The position numbers were made by a program, and so were the translations under genes. From Gammaproteobacteria bacterium (GTDB lineage: Bacteria > Pseudomonadota > Gammaproteobacteria > Nevskiales > Nevskiaceae): 64,000 nucleotides of DNA. The stretch covers positions 108,952 through 172,951 of the forward strand of contig JAPLSA010000006.1 of NCBI GenBank assembly GCA_026398815.1, read 5' to 3'. The notes under the pieces are model-generated. The model did no database searches and was not told where the DNA came from. It saw nothing but the letters and a program-made list of their open reading frames with translations. Shown piece by piece: positions 8,929-18,281 of this stretch. How positions within the stretch are numbered: the stretch's first letter is position 1; each line of letters opens with the position of its first letter.

Positions 8929-10209
8929 TCAGCCGTCGCGCGCGTCGCGGTCCAGCCGCAGCCGCAGCAGTTCGCCCGAGCGGCGCCAGACCCAGACCAC
9001 GATCGCCAGGGTCAGGCCACTGCCGATCAGCACCGAGCGGGTGGCGCCGAACACGGCGGCCGAGGTGCCGGCCTGGAAGGCGCCGAGTTCGTTGGACGTG
9101 CTGATGAAGATGCTGTTGACCGACAGCACGCGGCCACGCAGGTGATCCGGCGGCATCATCTGCAGGATGGTGCTGCGGATCACCACGCTGATCGAATCGA
9201 AGGCGCCGCTGGCGCACAGGGCCAGCGCCGACAGCCACAGCGTGCGCGACAGGCCGAACACCAGGATCGACAGCCCGAAGCCGGCGACCGCGATCAGCAG
9301 GTTGCGCCAGGCATGGCGCATCGGCGGGTAACGGGTCAGCAGCAGCACGGTGACCAGCGCCCCGATCGCCGGCGCGGCACGCAGGATGCCGAGACCGCCG
9401 GCGCCGATCTGCAGCACGTCCTCGGCGAACACCGGCAGCACCGCCACCACGCCGCCGAACAGCACCGAGAACAGGTCCAGCGAGATCGAGTACAGGATGA
9501 TCTTCGAGCGCCAGACGAAGCGCAGGCCTTCGCTCAGGCTCTGCCAGACCGATTCGCCGTGCGCCACCGCGACCGGCGGGCGCGGCCTGATCCGCAGGAC
9601 CATCAGCGATTGCAGCAGCAACAGCGCGCAGACCACGACCAGGCTGCGCGTCAATCCGGCACCGGCATAGAGGAAGCCGCCGATCACCGGGCCGAGGATC
9701 GAACCGGCCTGGCCGGCGCTGCTGCTCCAGGCGCTGGCGTTGGCGTACAGCTCGCGTGGCACCAGGAAGCCGCGCAGCGCGCTGACCGCCGGGGCCTGGA
9801 AACCGCGCGCCAGCCCGAACGCCGCGACCACGCCGTAGCAGCCGGCCAGCAGCGCGGTCTGCGACAGCCCGGCGCGCACCGCAGGCAGGGTCAGCCAGGT
9901 CAGGAATAGCGAGCCGGTGAGGATGAAGCCCAGCGCCAGCAGGATGATCCGGCGCTTGTCGCGACGATCGGCGACATGGCCGCCATAGAGCGCCACGGCG
10001 ATGAACGGCAGCGCTTCGGCCAGCCCGAGCAGACCGAGCACCAGCGGATCGCGGGTAATCAGGTACAGCTCGTAGGCAATGGCGATTTCCTGGATCGTGA
10101 TCGCGATCGTAAACAGGAAGTTGCCAAAGATAAGGTGGCGGTATTCGGCATAGCGCAACGCCGCGAAGGCATCGCCGGAGGCCGGCGTTTCAGGAGAGGA
10201 TGCCGACAC
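8929..10209 (-). CDS. MFS transporter of the EntS-like (MFS_3) type
   Basis: This 426-residue protein has 12 predicted membrane spans. The loop 2-3 signature GGHVADRRDKRR matches MFS motif A, and the early sequence LIFGNFLFTIAITIQ is typical of the MFS_3/EntS group of small-molecule exporters. The probable start is GTG at 10209, 5 bases after the rsmI stop on the same strand, so it is probably co-transcribed with rsmI. The RBS is poor, so an internal start is possible. The substrate is unknown; there are no siderophore genes nearby. Confidence 0.85.
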   Translation of the reverse strand: MSASSPETPASGDAFAALRYAEYRHLIFGNFLFTIAITIQEIAIAYELYLITRDPLVLGLLGLAEALPFIAVALYGGHVADRRDKRRIILLALGFILTGSLFLTWLTLPAVRAGLSQTALLAGCYGVVAAFGLARGFQAPAVSALRGFLVPRELYANASAWSSSAGQAGSILGPVIGGFLYAGAGLTRSLVVVCALLLLQSLMVLRIRPRPPVAVAHGESVWQSLSEGLRFVWRSKIILYSISLDLFSVLFGGVVAVLPVFAEDVLQIGAGGLGILRAAPAIGALVTVLLLTRYPPMRHAWRNLLIAVAGFGLSILVFGLSRTLWLSALALCASGAFDSISVVIRSTILQMMPPDHLRGRVLSVNSIFISTSNELGAFQAGTSAAVFGATRSVLIGSGLTLAIVVWVWRRSGELLRLRLDRDARDG

Positions 10210-10214
10210 GGGGC

Positions 10215-11102
10215 TTATTCGGATGCGGTTGCGGCGGCGTCGCCGCCGAGCGTCAGCGCCAGCTGGTACAGCGGCTTCTTCGGCGCGCCGGTGATCTCCG
10301 CCGCCAGCCGCGCCGCGCGCGAGGCCGGCAGTTCAGCGAGCAGCAGGCGCAGCACCCGTTCGGCCTCTCGGCTGTCGGCCTGGTCCGGCGCACCTTCGAT
10401 GACCAGCACGAACTCGCCGCGGCCGCGGTTGGGATCGCCGCGCTGCCAGTCGCGCAGCTCGCCGGCCGGCAGGGTGATGCTCTGCTCGAAGCGCTTGGTC
10501 AGCTCGCGGGCGATGCAGACCCGGCGCGCCGGGCCCAGTTCGGCCAGCAGGTCGTCGAGGCTGTCCTCGATGCGGTGGGTCGACTCGTAGAAAATCGCGG
10601 TGCGCGGCTCGTCCTTCAGCTGCGCGAACGCGGCCCGCCGGGCCGCCGACTTGGCCGGCAGGAAGCCGGCGAACAGGAAGCGATCGGTGGCCAGCCCGGA
10701 AATCGACAGCGCGGCGATTGCCGCGCACGGCCCCGGCACCGTGTAGACCGGCTGGCCCGCCAGCCGCGCCGCCCGCACCAGCGCGTAGCCGGGATCGGAA
10801 ATCAGCGGCGTGCCGGCGTCCGACACCAGCGCCAACGTGCCCCCGGCGGCCAGTTCGGCGACCAAGCCATCCGCCAGCTTCGATTCGTTGTGGTCGTGCA
10901 GCGCCACCAGCCCGCCCGGCGGCGTGCGGATGCCGAAATGGCCGAGCAGCGCGGCGGTATTGCGGGTGTCCTCGGCGGCGATCCGCTGGACGCTGGCCAG
11001 CACCGCCTGCGCGCGGGCCGACAGGTCGCCAAGGTTGCCGATCGGGGTGGCTACTACGTACAGCGCGCCGGCTTCGAGGCTGCCTTCGACAGGGAGGGTC
11101 AC
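10215..11102 (-). CDS. rsmI: 16S rRNA (cytidine-1402 2'-O)-methyltransferase RsmI
   Basis: RsmI methylates the ribose of C1402 in the decoding centre of 16S rRNA using SAM. The tetrapyrrole-methylase fold is clear: YVVATPIGNLGDLS at the N-terminus, AAEDTRNT, then LVSDAGTPLISDPG and VPGPCAAIAALS. I choose the GTG at 11102 (VTLPVEGSLEAG), giving 295 residues, close to the family's usual 285-290; longer versions would overlap the divergent lpoA start at 11154. The divergent rsmI/lpoA arrangement is standard in gammaproteobacteria. Confidence 0.93.
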   Translation of the reverse strand: MTLPVEGSLEAGALYVVATPIGNLGDLSARAQAVLASVQRIAAEDTRNTAALLGHFGIRTPPGGLVALHDHNESKLADGLVAELAAGGTLALVSDAGTPLISDPGYALVRAARLAGQPVYTVPGPCAAIAALSISGLATDRFLFAGFLPAKSAARRAAFAQLKDEPRTAIFYESTHRIEDSLDDLLAELGPARRVCIARELTKRFEQSITLPAGELRDWQRGDPNRGRGEFVLVIEGAPDQADSREAERVLRLLLAELPASRAARLAAEITGAPKKPLYQLALTLGGDAAATASE

Positions 11103-11153
11103 GGACGGAAACACGGGGGTCAGCGGCAGAAAGGCCGTGCCATACTTTACTTG

Positions 11154-13148
11154 ATGACCTCCAATCGCCACGTCCGCGCCGCGCGCCAGCGACGCCTTCC
11201 GTCGACTCGCCACGCCACGCTCGCGCTGTCGTCCGCCCTGTTCCTGATCGCCTGTTCATCGACCGGCACGCCGATCGTCAGCCGGTATCCCGGCGGCGGC
11301 GGTCATTCGAGCGCCGCTGCACCGGCCGCCAGCGACACCGCGCTGGCCAGCCAGGCCGAGGCGCTGCTGAGCCGGGGCGACCCGGCCGGCGCCTCGCGGA
11401 TGTTCATGGCCGCAGCGGTGGCCGCCAGCGGCCACGAAGCCAACGACTTCCGGTTGCGCGCCGCTGCCGCCGCCCTCGCCGCCGGCGACCCGGTGCGCGC
11501 CGACCTGCTGCTCGACCAGATTCCCGCGCCGTTCGGCGATCAGCCTGGCCAGACGGCGCAGCAGGGCCGCTACCGGCTGCTGCGCGCCCAGACGGCGCTG
11601 GCCCGCAACGATCCGCAGCGCGCGCTGCGGCTGCTGCCGCAGGGCGATCCCGGTGGCGACCCGCAGACTGCCGAGCAGACGCTGCTGGTCCGCGCCCAGG
11701 CGTTGGCGCGCAGCAACGATCCGGTGTCGGCCGTCGCCACGCTGGTCAACCGCGAGCGCTACCTGAGCGGCATCGTCGCGCTCGGCGACAACCGCGAGCT
11801 GCTGTGGAACCTGCTGCAGGGCGCCACGCTGGATACCGCCACGATCAACCGGGCGCTGGCCGCCACGCCGATCACCCGGGGCTGGGTGGAACTGGCGACG
11901 CTGGCCCGCCGCCGCGCGCCGCCCGGCGAGCTGGACGGCTGGCGCAAGCGCTATCCGCGCCATCCTGGCGAGGAACGCCTGGCGGCACTGCTCGTCACCG
12001 ACACGTCGACTGCGTTCGCCGATCCGGCGCTGCCCGGCGTCGGCACGGTGCCGGTGCCGATTCAGGGGGCCGGGTCCACTGCAGTGCCGCTGGCCGGCGC
12101 CGGCAGCGTCGCGCTGCTGCTGCCGCAGAGCGGACCGCTGGCCAGCCTTGCCGATGCGCTGCGGGCCGGCTACGAAAGCGCCGCGCGCACCGCCGGCGAG
12201 CCGGTGCCGCGCCTGTACGACACCAGCGGCTACGCCCAGGCGCTGGCCGATGGCGCCGGCGTGATCGTCGGCCCGCTGCCGAAAGACGCGCTGACCGCCG
12301 TCGCGGCTGCCCCGTCGCTGGCGGTGCCGGTGCTGGGCCTGAACTACCTCGACGGCAACCGCGTGGCGCCGGCCGGCCTGTACCAGTTCGGCCTGGCGCC
12401 GGAAGACGAGGCCCGCGCCGCCGCCGAAGACGCCTTCGCCCGCAGCCTGTCGCGCGCGCTGACCATGGTGCCGGCCACCGACTGGGGCAACCGCGTGCAG
12501 GTGGCCTTCGCGGCCCGCTTCCGCGAACTCGGCGGCACGGTCGTCGAATCCGGCCGCTACTCCGGCGAGCCGCAGGCCTGGTCCGATCCGGTCAAGCGGC
12601 TGCTGCGCTATGTCGCGATCAACGACAAGAAGGCGGCCGCAGAAGCCCGCGCCAAGGCCGGGCCGGATGTCGATCCGCAGCGGCGCAATGATTTCGACTT
12701 CGTGTTCCTGGCCGGCCGCGCTTCGCAGGCGCGCGTGCTGTGGCCGCTGTTCCGCTACTACCACGCCGACCGCACGCCGGTGTACGCGACCTCGGCCGTC
12801 AACGAATCGGTCGGCGACGGCGATCTGGCCGGCATCCGCTTCTGCGACGCGCCGTGGCTGGTCGAATCCGGCGGCCAGCGGCAGGCGGTGCGCGACGAGG
12901 CGCTGAACGGCCGCAGCCGCGAGGCGGCGCGTTTCTTCGCGTTCGGCGTCGATGCCCAGGCGCTGGCCGGCCGCATCGCCCGCAACCAGCTGCACGGCGG
13001 CGAACTGGTGCCCGGCGTCACCGGCGCGCTCGGCGTCGACACCAGTGGCGCGGTGCGCCGCAAGCTCGCTTGCGCGCAGATGACCAACGGCGGCGATCCG
13101 GCGCTGCTGCCGCCACCCGACGCCAGCCGCGTGCCGATCACGCCGTGA
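11154..13148 (+). CDS. lpoA: LpoA-type penicillin-binding protein activator (YraM)
   Basis: This 664-residue outer-membrane lipoprotein is homologous to LpoA, which stimulates PBP1a peptidoglycan synthesis from the outside. The N-terminal signal ends in a lipobox (FLIAC followed by SST). An Ala-rich helical region with TPR-like repeats covers roughly residues 65-290, and the C-terminal half is a periplasmic-binding-protein-like domain (VALLLPQSGPLASLADALRAG). The ATG at 11154 is chosen because the signal peptide begins there. Conserved neighbours rsmI (divergent) and yraN (overlapping stop/start) support the call. Confidence 0.9.
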   Translation: MTSNRHVRAARQRRLPSTRHATLALSSALFLIACSSTGTPIVSRYPGGGGHSSAAAPAASDTALASQAEALLSRGDPAGASRMFMAAAVAASGHEANDFRLRAAAAALAAGDPVRADLLLDQIPAPFGDQPGQTAQQGRYRLLRAQTALARNDPQRALRLLPQGDPGGDPQTAEQTLLVRAQALARSNDPVSAVATLVNRERYLSGIVALGDNRELLWNLLQGATLDTATINRALAATPITRGWVELATLARRRAPPGELDGWRKRYPRHPGEERLAALLVTDTSTAFADPALPGVGTVPVPIQGAGSTAVPLAGAGSVALLLPQSGPLASLADALRAGYESAARTAGEPVPRLYDTSGYAQALADGAGVIVGPLPKDALTAVAAAPSLAVPVLGLNYLDGNRVAPAGLYQFGLAPEDEARAAAEDAFARSLSRALTMVPATDWGNRVQVAFAARFRELGGTVVESGRYSGEPQAWSDPVKRLLRYVAINDKKAAAEARAKAGPDVDPQRRNDFDFVFLAGRASQARVLWPLFRYYHADRTPVYATSAVNESVGDGDLAGIRFCDAPWLVESGGQRQAVRDEALNGRSREAARFFAFGVDAQALAGRIARNQLHGGELVPGVTGALGVDTSGAVRRKLACAQMTNGGDPALLPPPDASRVPITP

Positions 13149-13492
13149 GCTGGCTGCGCGGCGTCGATGCGGAAACGCGGGCGCAGCGCTTCCTCGAAGG
13201 ACGCGGCCTGCGCCTGATCGCCCGCAACTGGCGCTGCAAGGGCGGCGAGCTGGACCTGCTGATGGACGACGGCAGCACGCTGGCGGTGATCGAAGTCCGC
13301 AGCCGCGCGCGCAGCGACTACGGCAGCGCGCTGGAATCGGTCGATGCCCGCAAGCGCGGCCGGCTGGTGCACGCCACGCAGCTGTTCCTGGTCGCCCATC
13401 CGGAACACGCCCAGCGCGAGGTGCGCTTCGACGTGGTGACCGTCGAAGGCACCGAGCTGCAATGGCTGAAGGCGGCCTTCGATGGCGGCTGA
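13145..13492 (+). CDS. yraN: YraN family putative endonuclease-fold protein
   Basis: This 115-residue UPF0102 protein has a Holliday-junction-resolvase-like fold. The family signature is visible: GxxxxxRNWRCKGGELDLL followed by a short loop and VIEVRSR, giving the acidic/basic active-site set of the restriction-endonuclease fold. The GTG start overlaps the lpoA stop (GTGA), as is common for this pair. The E. coli neighbour diaA is missing; the next gene is an FAD oxidase instead. Biochemical function in this family is not established. Confidence 0.88.
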   Translation: MSWLRGVDAETRAQRFLEGRGLRLIARNWRCKGGELDLLMDDGSTLAVIEVRSRARSDYGSALESVDARKRGRLVHATQLFLVAHPEHAQREVRFDVVTVEGTELQWLKAAFDGG

Positions 13493-14879
13493 AGCGGCCA
13501 CCGTCGCGCTGCGCTGGCTGAAGGAGGCGCTGCCGCCCGAGCGGCTGCTGCTCGATCCCGGCGAACGCCTGGCCTACGGCTACGACAACAGCCGCCGGGT
13601 GGCGATGCCCGATGCCGTGGTGCTGGCCGAATCGGTGGCCGAGGTGCAGCTGGCCGTCGACCTCTGCCGCACGCACGGCCTGCCGCTGATCGCCCGCGGG
13701 CGCGGCACCAACACCACCGGGGCAACGGTGCCGATCCACGGCGGCCTGGTGCTGTCGCTGGAACGGATGAACCGCATGCTGCGGGTATCGCCGGGCGACC
13801 GGCTGCTGGAATGCGAGGCCGGCGCGCTCAATGGCGACGTGCAGCGCGAGGCCGCCCGACACGGGCTGTTCTGGGCGCCGGACCCGACCAGCGCGGCGTA
13901 CTCGACGGTCGGCGGCAATCTCGCCTGTGGTGCCGGCGGGCCGCGCGCGGTGAAGTACGGCACCGCGCGCGACAACGTGCTCGGCCTGCGCGCGATCGCC
14001 GGCACGGGTGCGGCGATCCGGACCGGCTGCTACACCACCAAGGGCGTGGTCGGCTACGACCTGACCCGGCTGCTGATCGGCTCCGAAGGCACGCTGGCGG
14101 TGATCACCCAGGCCGCGCTCAAGCTGCTGCCGGCGCCTGAAACCACGCGCACCTTGCGCGCCGCCTATCGCGACGTCGAGGCGGCGGCAGCGGCGGTGGC
14201 GCGGCTGATGGCGCAGCCGGAAACGCCGGCCAGCCTGGAATTTCTCGATGCCGACGCCGTACAGCTGGCGCAGGCGCATCGCGACTGCGGCCTGCCACCG
14301 GACTGCGGCGCGCTGCTGCTGATCGACTGCGATGGCAGCCATGCCGGCATCGCAGCGGTGGTCGCGGCGGTCAGCGCGGCCGCCGCCGGCGAGGGCCTGA
14401 TCGACCTGCGCGCCGCCCGCTCCGAAGCCGAGGCCGAAGACCTCTGGGCGGCCCGCAAGGCGCTGTCGCCGGCGCTGCGCAAGCTGGCGCCGAAGAAGGT
14501 CAACGAGGATGTCGCGGTGCCGGTCACCCGGCTGCCGGAACTGATCCACGGCGTCGGCGCGCTGTCGCGCCAGCACGGCATCCGCATCGTCTGCTTCGGC
14601 CATGCCGGCAATGGCAACATCCACGTCAACCTGCTGGCCGATCCGGATGATCCGGCGCAGATGGCGGTCATCGAACCCTGCCTGCATGCGGTGTTCCGGC
14701 TGGTGCTGAGCCTCGACGGCACGCTGTCCGGCGAGCATGGCGTCGGCATCGACAAGCGCGCCTTCGTGGCCTGGGAAATCGATGCGCCGACGCTTTCGAT
14801 GATGCAGGCGGTCAAGCGCAGCTTCGACCCGGCCGGCATCCTCAATCCCGGCAAGGCGCTGCCGGCCGCCCCGACCTGA
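13482..14879 (+). CDS. GlcD/D-2-hydroxyacid dehydrogenase-type FAD-linked oxidase
   Basis: This 465-residue flavoprotein belongs to the family that oxidises D-2-hydroxyacids (glycolate, D-lactate, D-2-hydroxyglutarate). The N-terminal PP-loop FAD domain shows ARGRGTNTTGATVP and GAGGPRAVKYGTARD. The C-terminal FAD-oxidase domain has HAGNGNIHVNL and SGEHGVGIDK, the usual metal/substrate motifs. It overlaps yraN by 11 bases. No glcE/glcF partners follow, so a single-subunit enzyme is more likely than a glycolate oxidase complex. The substrate cannot be fixed from sequence. Confidence 0.88.
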   Translation: MAAEAATVALRWLKEALPPERLLLDPGERLAYGYDNSRRVAMPDAVVLAESVAEVQLAVDLCRTHGLPLIARGRGTNTTGATVPIHGGLVLSLERMNRMLRVSPGDRLLECEAGALNGDVQREAARHGLFWAPDPTSAAYSTVGGNLACGAGGPRAVKYGTARDNVLGLRAIAGTGAAIRTGCYTTKGVVGYDLTRLLIGSEGTLAVITQAALKLLPAPETTRTLRAAYRDVEAAAAAVARLMAQPETPASLEFLDADAVQLAQAHRDCGLPPDCGALLLIDCDGSHAGIAAVVAAVSAAAAGEGLIDLRAARSEAEAEDLWAARKALSPALRKLAPKKVNEDVAVPVTRLPELIHGVGALSRQHGIRIVCFGHAGNGNIHVNLLADPDDPAQMAVIEPCLHAVFRLVLSLDGTLSGEHGVGIDKRAFVAWEIDAPTLSMMQAVKRSFDPAGILNPGKALPAAPT

Positions 14880-14889
14880 GAACGCTGCG

Positions 14890-15423
14890 ATGACGATGAG
14901 TCTGAAAGCGCTGATGAACGCGCCGATGCGCCCCGGCCGGCTCGACTGGATCGGCCTGCGCCCGGCGCGCCGCGAAACGCTGCAGGCGGTCGACGAGGCG
15001 CGCGTGGAGATCGGCGGCGGTCTGGTCGGCGATCACTACACCGGCCCGGCCGATGCCAAGCGGATGGTGTCGATGATCCAGGCCGAACATCTGGTGGCGG
15101 TTGCCGGCATCCTCGGCCGGCCGGCCGTCACGCCGTTCATGACCCGCCGCAACCTGGTGATTTCCGGCCTGAACCTGCTGGCGCTGAAGGGCCGCACATT
15201 CACCATCGGCGAGGCGCTGTTCGCCTACACCGGTCCCTGCGCGCCCTGCGGGCGGATGGACGAGAACCTCGGCCCCGGCGGCTTCCAGGCGATGCGCGGC
15301 CACGGCGGCATCATCACCCGGGTGCTGCGGCCGGGCACCATCCGGGTCGGCGACGCGGTGGTGGTGCTGGACCTTCCGCAGCAGCCGTCGCTGGCGCTGC
15401 TGACCTATCCCGACGAGGAATGA
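14890..15423 (+). CDS. MOSC domain protein
   Basis: This 177-residue stand-alone MOSC (molybdenum cofactor sulfurase C-terminal) domain protein carries the conserved Cys in TGPCAPCGRMDE, followed by GGHGGIITRVL-like beta segments. Small MOSC proteins are thought to handle Moco-linked sulfur or reduce N-hydroxylated compounds; no partner is visible here. It lies 10 bases after the FAD oxidase and 3 bases before the DUF1428 gene, so these are probably one transcript. A second ATG two codons downstream (14896) is an alternative start. Confidence 0.87.
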   Translation: MTMSLKALMNAPMRPGRLDWIGLRPARRETLQAVDEARVEIGGGLVGDHYTGPADAKRMVSMIQAEHLVAVAGILGRPAVTPFMTRRNLVISGLNLLALKGRTFTIGEALFAYTGPCAPCGRMDENLGPGGFQAMRGHGGIITRVLRPGTIRVGDAVVVLDLPQQPSLALLTYPDEE

Positions 15424-15426
15424 ACG

Positions 15427-15840
15427 ATGGCGTATGTCGATGGCTTCGTGCTGCCGGTGCCGGTGGCGAAACTGGCGGACTACCGCAAGCTGGCGCGCAA
15501 GGCCGGCAAGATCTGGATCGAGTACGGCGCGCTGGCCTATACCGAATGCGTGGCCGATGACGTCAAGCCCGGCAAGCTGACCTCGTTTCCGCAGAGCGTG
15601 AAGCTGAAGGCTGACGAGACGGTGATCTTCGCGTGGATCGTCTACCCGTCGCGCAAGCTGCGCGACAGCATCAACGCCAAGGTGATGAACGACCCTCGGC
15701 TGGCCAGCATGGCCGATCCGGCGAATCATCCGTTCGACGGCAAGCGCATGTTCTGGGGCGGCTTCAAGCCGATCGTCGAGCTGCGCGCCACGCCGGCGGC
15801 CGGCCCGGACACCCCTCCGGACGCGGCCGAGCCGGCATGA
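15427..15840 (+). CDS. DUF1428 (YbaA-like) protein
   Basis: This 137-residue protein begins AYVDGFVLPVPV and ends its conserved region with KRMFWGGFKPIVEL. Both are hallmarks of the DUF1428/YbaA family of small dimeric ferredoxin-like proteins with no established function. An RBS (CGAGGA) precedes the ATG at 15427. The stop overlaps the next start (ATGA) of the isoaspartyl peptidase gene. The Pro/Ala-rich C-terminal tail after residue 120 is not part of the domain. Confidence 0.88.
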   Translation: MAYVDGFVLPVPVAKLADYRKLARKAGKIWIEYGALAYTECVADDVKPGKLTSFPQSVKLKADETVIFAWIVYPSRKLRDSINAKVMNDPRLASMADPANHPFDGKRMFWGGFKPIVELRATPAAGPDTPPDAAEPA

Positions 15841-16802
15841 GCGACCGCGAAGCCCCATCCGACCGGCTGCGCTTCGCGCTGCACGGCGGCGCCGGCGAAC
15901 TGCCGGACGACGCCGGTCCGCAGACCGAGCAGCGCGCCGCGCTGGATGCCATCGCCCGCGACGCCGTGGCCGTGCTCCGGGCCGGCGGCAGCGCGCTGGA
16001 CGCGGTGACCTTGGCGGTCGAGCAGCTGGAGCAATGCCCGCTGTTCAATGCCGGCATCGGTGCGGTGCTGAACCGCGACGGCCAGCCCGAACTCGATGCC
16101 GCGATTACCCGGGGCGAGGATCGCGGCACAGGCGCGGTGGCCGGCGTGTCGCGGGTGGCCAGCCCGATCCGGCTGGCCCGCGCGGTGATGGAGCGGAGCC
16201 CGCATGTGCTGCTGGCCGCCGACGGCGCCGAGCAGCTGGCGCGCGAGCTGGGGCTGCCGATGGTGGCACCGGAATCGTTCGTGATTCCGCTGCGCCAGGC
16301 GCAGCTGGCGGCGGCCCGGCGCAGCGGCAGCATCGCGCTCGATCACGTCGACGACCGCGCCGCGCCCGATGCCGCCTTCGGTACCGTCGGCGCCGTCGCC
16401 CGCGATCGTCATGGTCATCTGGCCGCCGCCACCTCGACCGGCGGGCTGACCAACAAGCGGCCCGGCCGGATCGGCGACACCGCGCTGTTCGGTGCCGGTA
16501 CCTTCGCCGATGACGGCAGCTGCGCGATCTCCTGCACCGGCACCGGCGAATCGTTCATCCGCGCCGCCTTCGGCCAGGCCGTGCACGGCCGGATGGTCTG
16601 GGGCGGGCTGTCGCTGGAGGCCGCCTGCGCCGCCGCGCTCGACGATGTGCGCCGGCTCGGCGGCGTCGGCGGCTGCATCGCCATCGATCGCGACGGCCGG
16701 CTGTGCCTGCCGTTCAATGCCGGCGTGCTGTTCCGCGCCTGGTGGACCGGCGGCGAGACGGCCGTGCAGACCGCCGTCTGGCGCGAGCGCTCAGCCGCCT
16801 AG
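15837..16802 (+). CDS. Isoaspartyl peptidase/L-asparaginase (Ntn hydrolase)
   Basis: This 321-residue precursor would split itself into alpha and beta chains; it removes N-terminal isoaspartyl residues or hydrolyses asparagine. The plant-type asparaginase opening FALHGGAGE is present. The autocleavage nucleophile is Thr183 in DAAFGTVGAVARD, followed by AAATSTGGLTNK and GTGESFIR, which bind the substrate carboxylates. The start is the ATG at 15837 overlapping the DUF1428 stop. No signal peptide is seen, so it is cytoplasmic. It converges with the cyclase gene, only 6 bases apart. Confidence 0.93.
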   Translation: MSDREAPSDRLRFALHGGAGELPDDAGPQTEQRAALDAIARDAVAVLRAGGSALDAVTLAVEQLEQCPLFNAGIGAVLNRDGQPELDAAITRGEDRGTGAVAGVSRVASPIRLARAVMERSPHVLLAADGAEQLARELGLPMVAPESFVIPLRQAQLAAARRSGSIALDHVDDRAAPDAAFGTVGAVARDRHGHLAAATSTGGLTNKRPGRIGDTALFGAGTFADDGSCAISCTGTGESFIRAAFGQAVHGRMVWGGLSLEAACAAALDDVRRLGGVGGCIAIDRDGRLCLPFNAGVLFRAWWTGGETAVQTAVWRERSAA

Positions 16803-16808
16803 GCCGGC

Positions 16809-18113
16809 TCAGGCGCTGCCGGCCGCCGGCAGCAGGAACAGGCTGACCGGCTCGGCGAAACCCTTGATCGGCAGCGGCGCGCGGCTCTGCAGGCGGGCGT
16901 CGCCGGCCAGTTCGGCGGTGCGTGCGGCGATCAGGATCTCGCCGTCGTGGGCCTGCTCGCAGAGCCGTGAGGCCAGGTTCACGGCCGGCCCGACCGCCGT
17001 GTATTCGAGCCGGGTGGCGCTGCCGATGATGCCGACGGTGACGAAGCCGCTGGCCACGCCGACACCGATGCCCAGCGCATGGCCGGGATGGCTCCAGTGG
17101 CGGGTGACCGCGCCGGCGGCATCGCGCAGGCCATGGGCGATGCGCAGGCCGACGGCCGCATGGTCGGGCGCCGGCAGCGGCGCGCCGACCAGGATCAGGA
17201 TGCCGTCGCCGGCGTAGTCCTTGATGGTGCCGCCGAACTCGGCGACCACCTGGCCAACCGCGTCGTAGTAGTCGCGCAGCACCTCGATGACCCGCGAGCT
17301 GGGGTGGCCTTCGGCGTAGGCGGTGAAGCCGCGCAGATCGCAGACGACGACGGTGATCTCGAGGAAGTTCTGTTCCATCGCCTGCTTCATGCCGCGCCGC
17401 CGGACCAGTTCGGCGACCTGCGACGACAGGAAACGCGACATGAACTGGCCGCGCTGGCCCTGCAGCACGTGATACTGGGTGGCGCCGATCAGCAGGATCA
17501 TCTCGCCGACCAGCACGGTGACCGCCGCCACCGATTCCGGCACCACGAAGCTGGTCATGAAGAACGGCATCGACGCCGCCACGCCCACCACCCGCACGCG
17601 CTCCGGCCGGTCCGGCTGGCGGCGCAGCAGCAGCAGGATCGACAGCAGGCCGGTCAGCCCGGAAAACAGGATCGGCGCGGCGAACAGCCAGAAGCCGAAC
17701 CGGGTCAGCGAATCGAAGGTGCTGACGGCGAACTGGAATTCGCGGACCCGCAGCTCCGGCGCGGCGATCGCGAACACTGCATACAGCGCGCCGGACAGCT
17801 GGCCGAGGCGCAGCATCCAGTCGCCACCGCGGGTGTCGAGCGTGCCGGCCGGGACGGTGCGCCGCACCCGCAGCAGCCATTCGAGCACCAGGATCGTCGC
17901 CATCGCTTCCGGCACCGCCAGCCAGCCGCTGAACGCGGCATCGGCCGAACCGAGCACGCGGTAGCTGCCGTTGACGAAGATCGCCACGCCGATCATCGCC
18001 AGCGTGGCCGACAGCGCCCGCGAGGTCGGCGAATCCCGGTCGGCGGAGATGAACGCCAGCGCCATGCCGAGCGCGACCAGCGACACCAGTACCTGGGGGA
18101 TCAGAGCATCCAT
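16809..18113 (-). CDS. Membrane-bound class III adenylate cyclase
   Basis: This 434-residue protein has about six to seven hydrophobic segments in the first 235 residues, then a class III nucleotide cyclase domain. Metal-binding Asp residues are in VVVCDLRGFTAY and in DYAGDGILILVGAP; the purine-specifying Lys is the K before DYAGD. The transition-state Asn and Arg lie in the VNLASRL segment, so the enzyme looks active and most likely makes cAMP. The N-terminal membrane sensor is not one I recognise. It is divergent from the MHYT/GGDEF-like gene across 168 bases. Confidence 0.88.
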   Translation of the reverse strand: MDALIPQVLVSLVALGMALAFISADRDSPTSRALSATLAMIGVAIFVNGSYRVLGSADAAFSGWLAVPEAMATILVLEWLLRVRRTVPAGTLDTRGGDWMLRLGQLSGALYAVFAIAAPELRVREFQFAVSTFDSLTRFGFWLFAAPILFSGLTGLLSILLLLRRQPDRPERVRVVGVAASMPFFMTSFVVPESVAAVTVLVGEMILLIGATQYHVLQGQRGQFMSRFLSSQVAELVRRRGMKQAMEQNFLEITVVVCDLRGFTAYAEGHPSSRVIEVLRDYYDAVGQVVAEFGGTIKDYAGDGILILVGAPLPAPDHAAVGLRIAHGLRDAAGAVTRHWSHPGHALGIGVGVASGFVTVGIIGSATRLEYTAVGPAVNLASRLCEQAHDGEILIAARTAELAGDARLQSRAPLPIKGFAEPVSLFLLPAAGSA

Positions 18114-18281
18114 GGCCGGGATGATAAAGCGCGCCCGCGCCGCTCATCGGGCTGGCGATACCGCTGGAATCGGCGTTTGCCGCCGCCCTGCCCGCTTGTT
18201 CCGGGACCGGCGCCGGTCATCGGCGCAACGCGGCGGCCGGCCGGCCGCTGACCAGAATCGCGTCCATCACTACGGGACGCC

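Noticed and set aside
11256..14738. 1160-codon minus-strand open frame opposite lpoA, yraN and the FAD oxidase gene
   Set aside because: Runs across three well-supported genes and has low-complexity Arg/Gln/His composition; an artefact of high GC.
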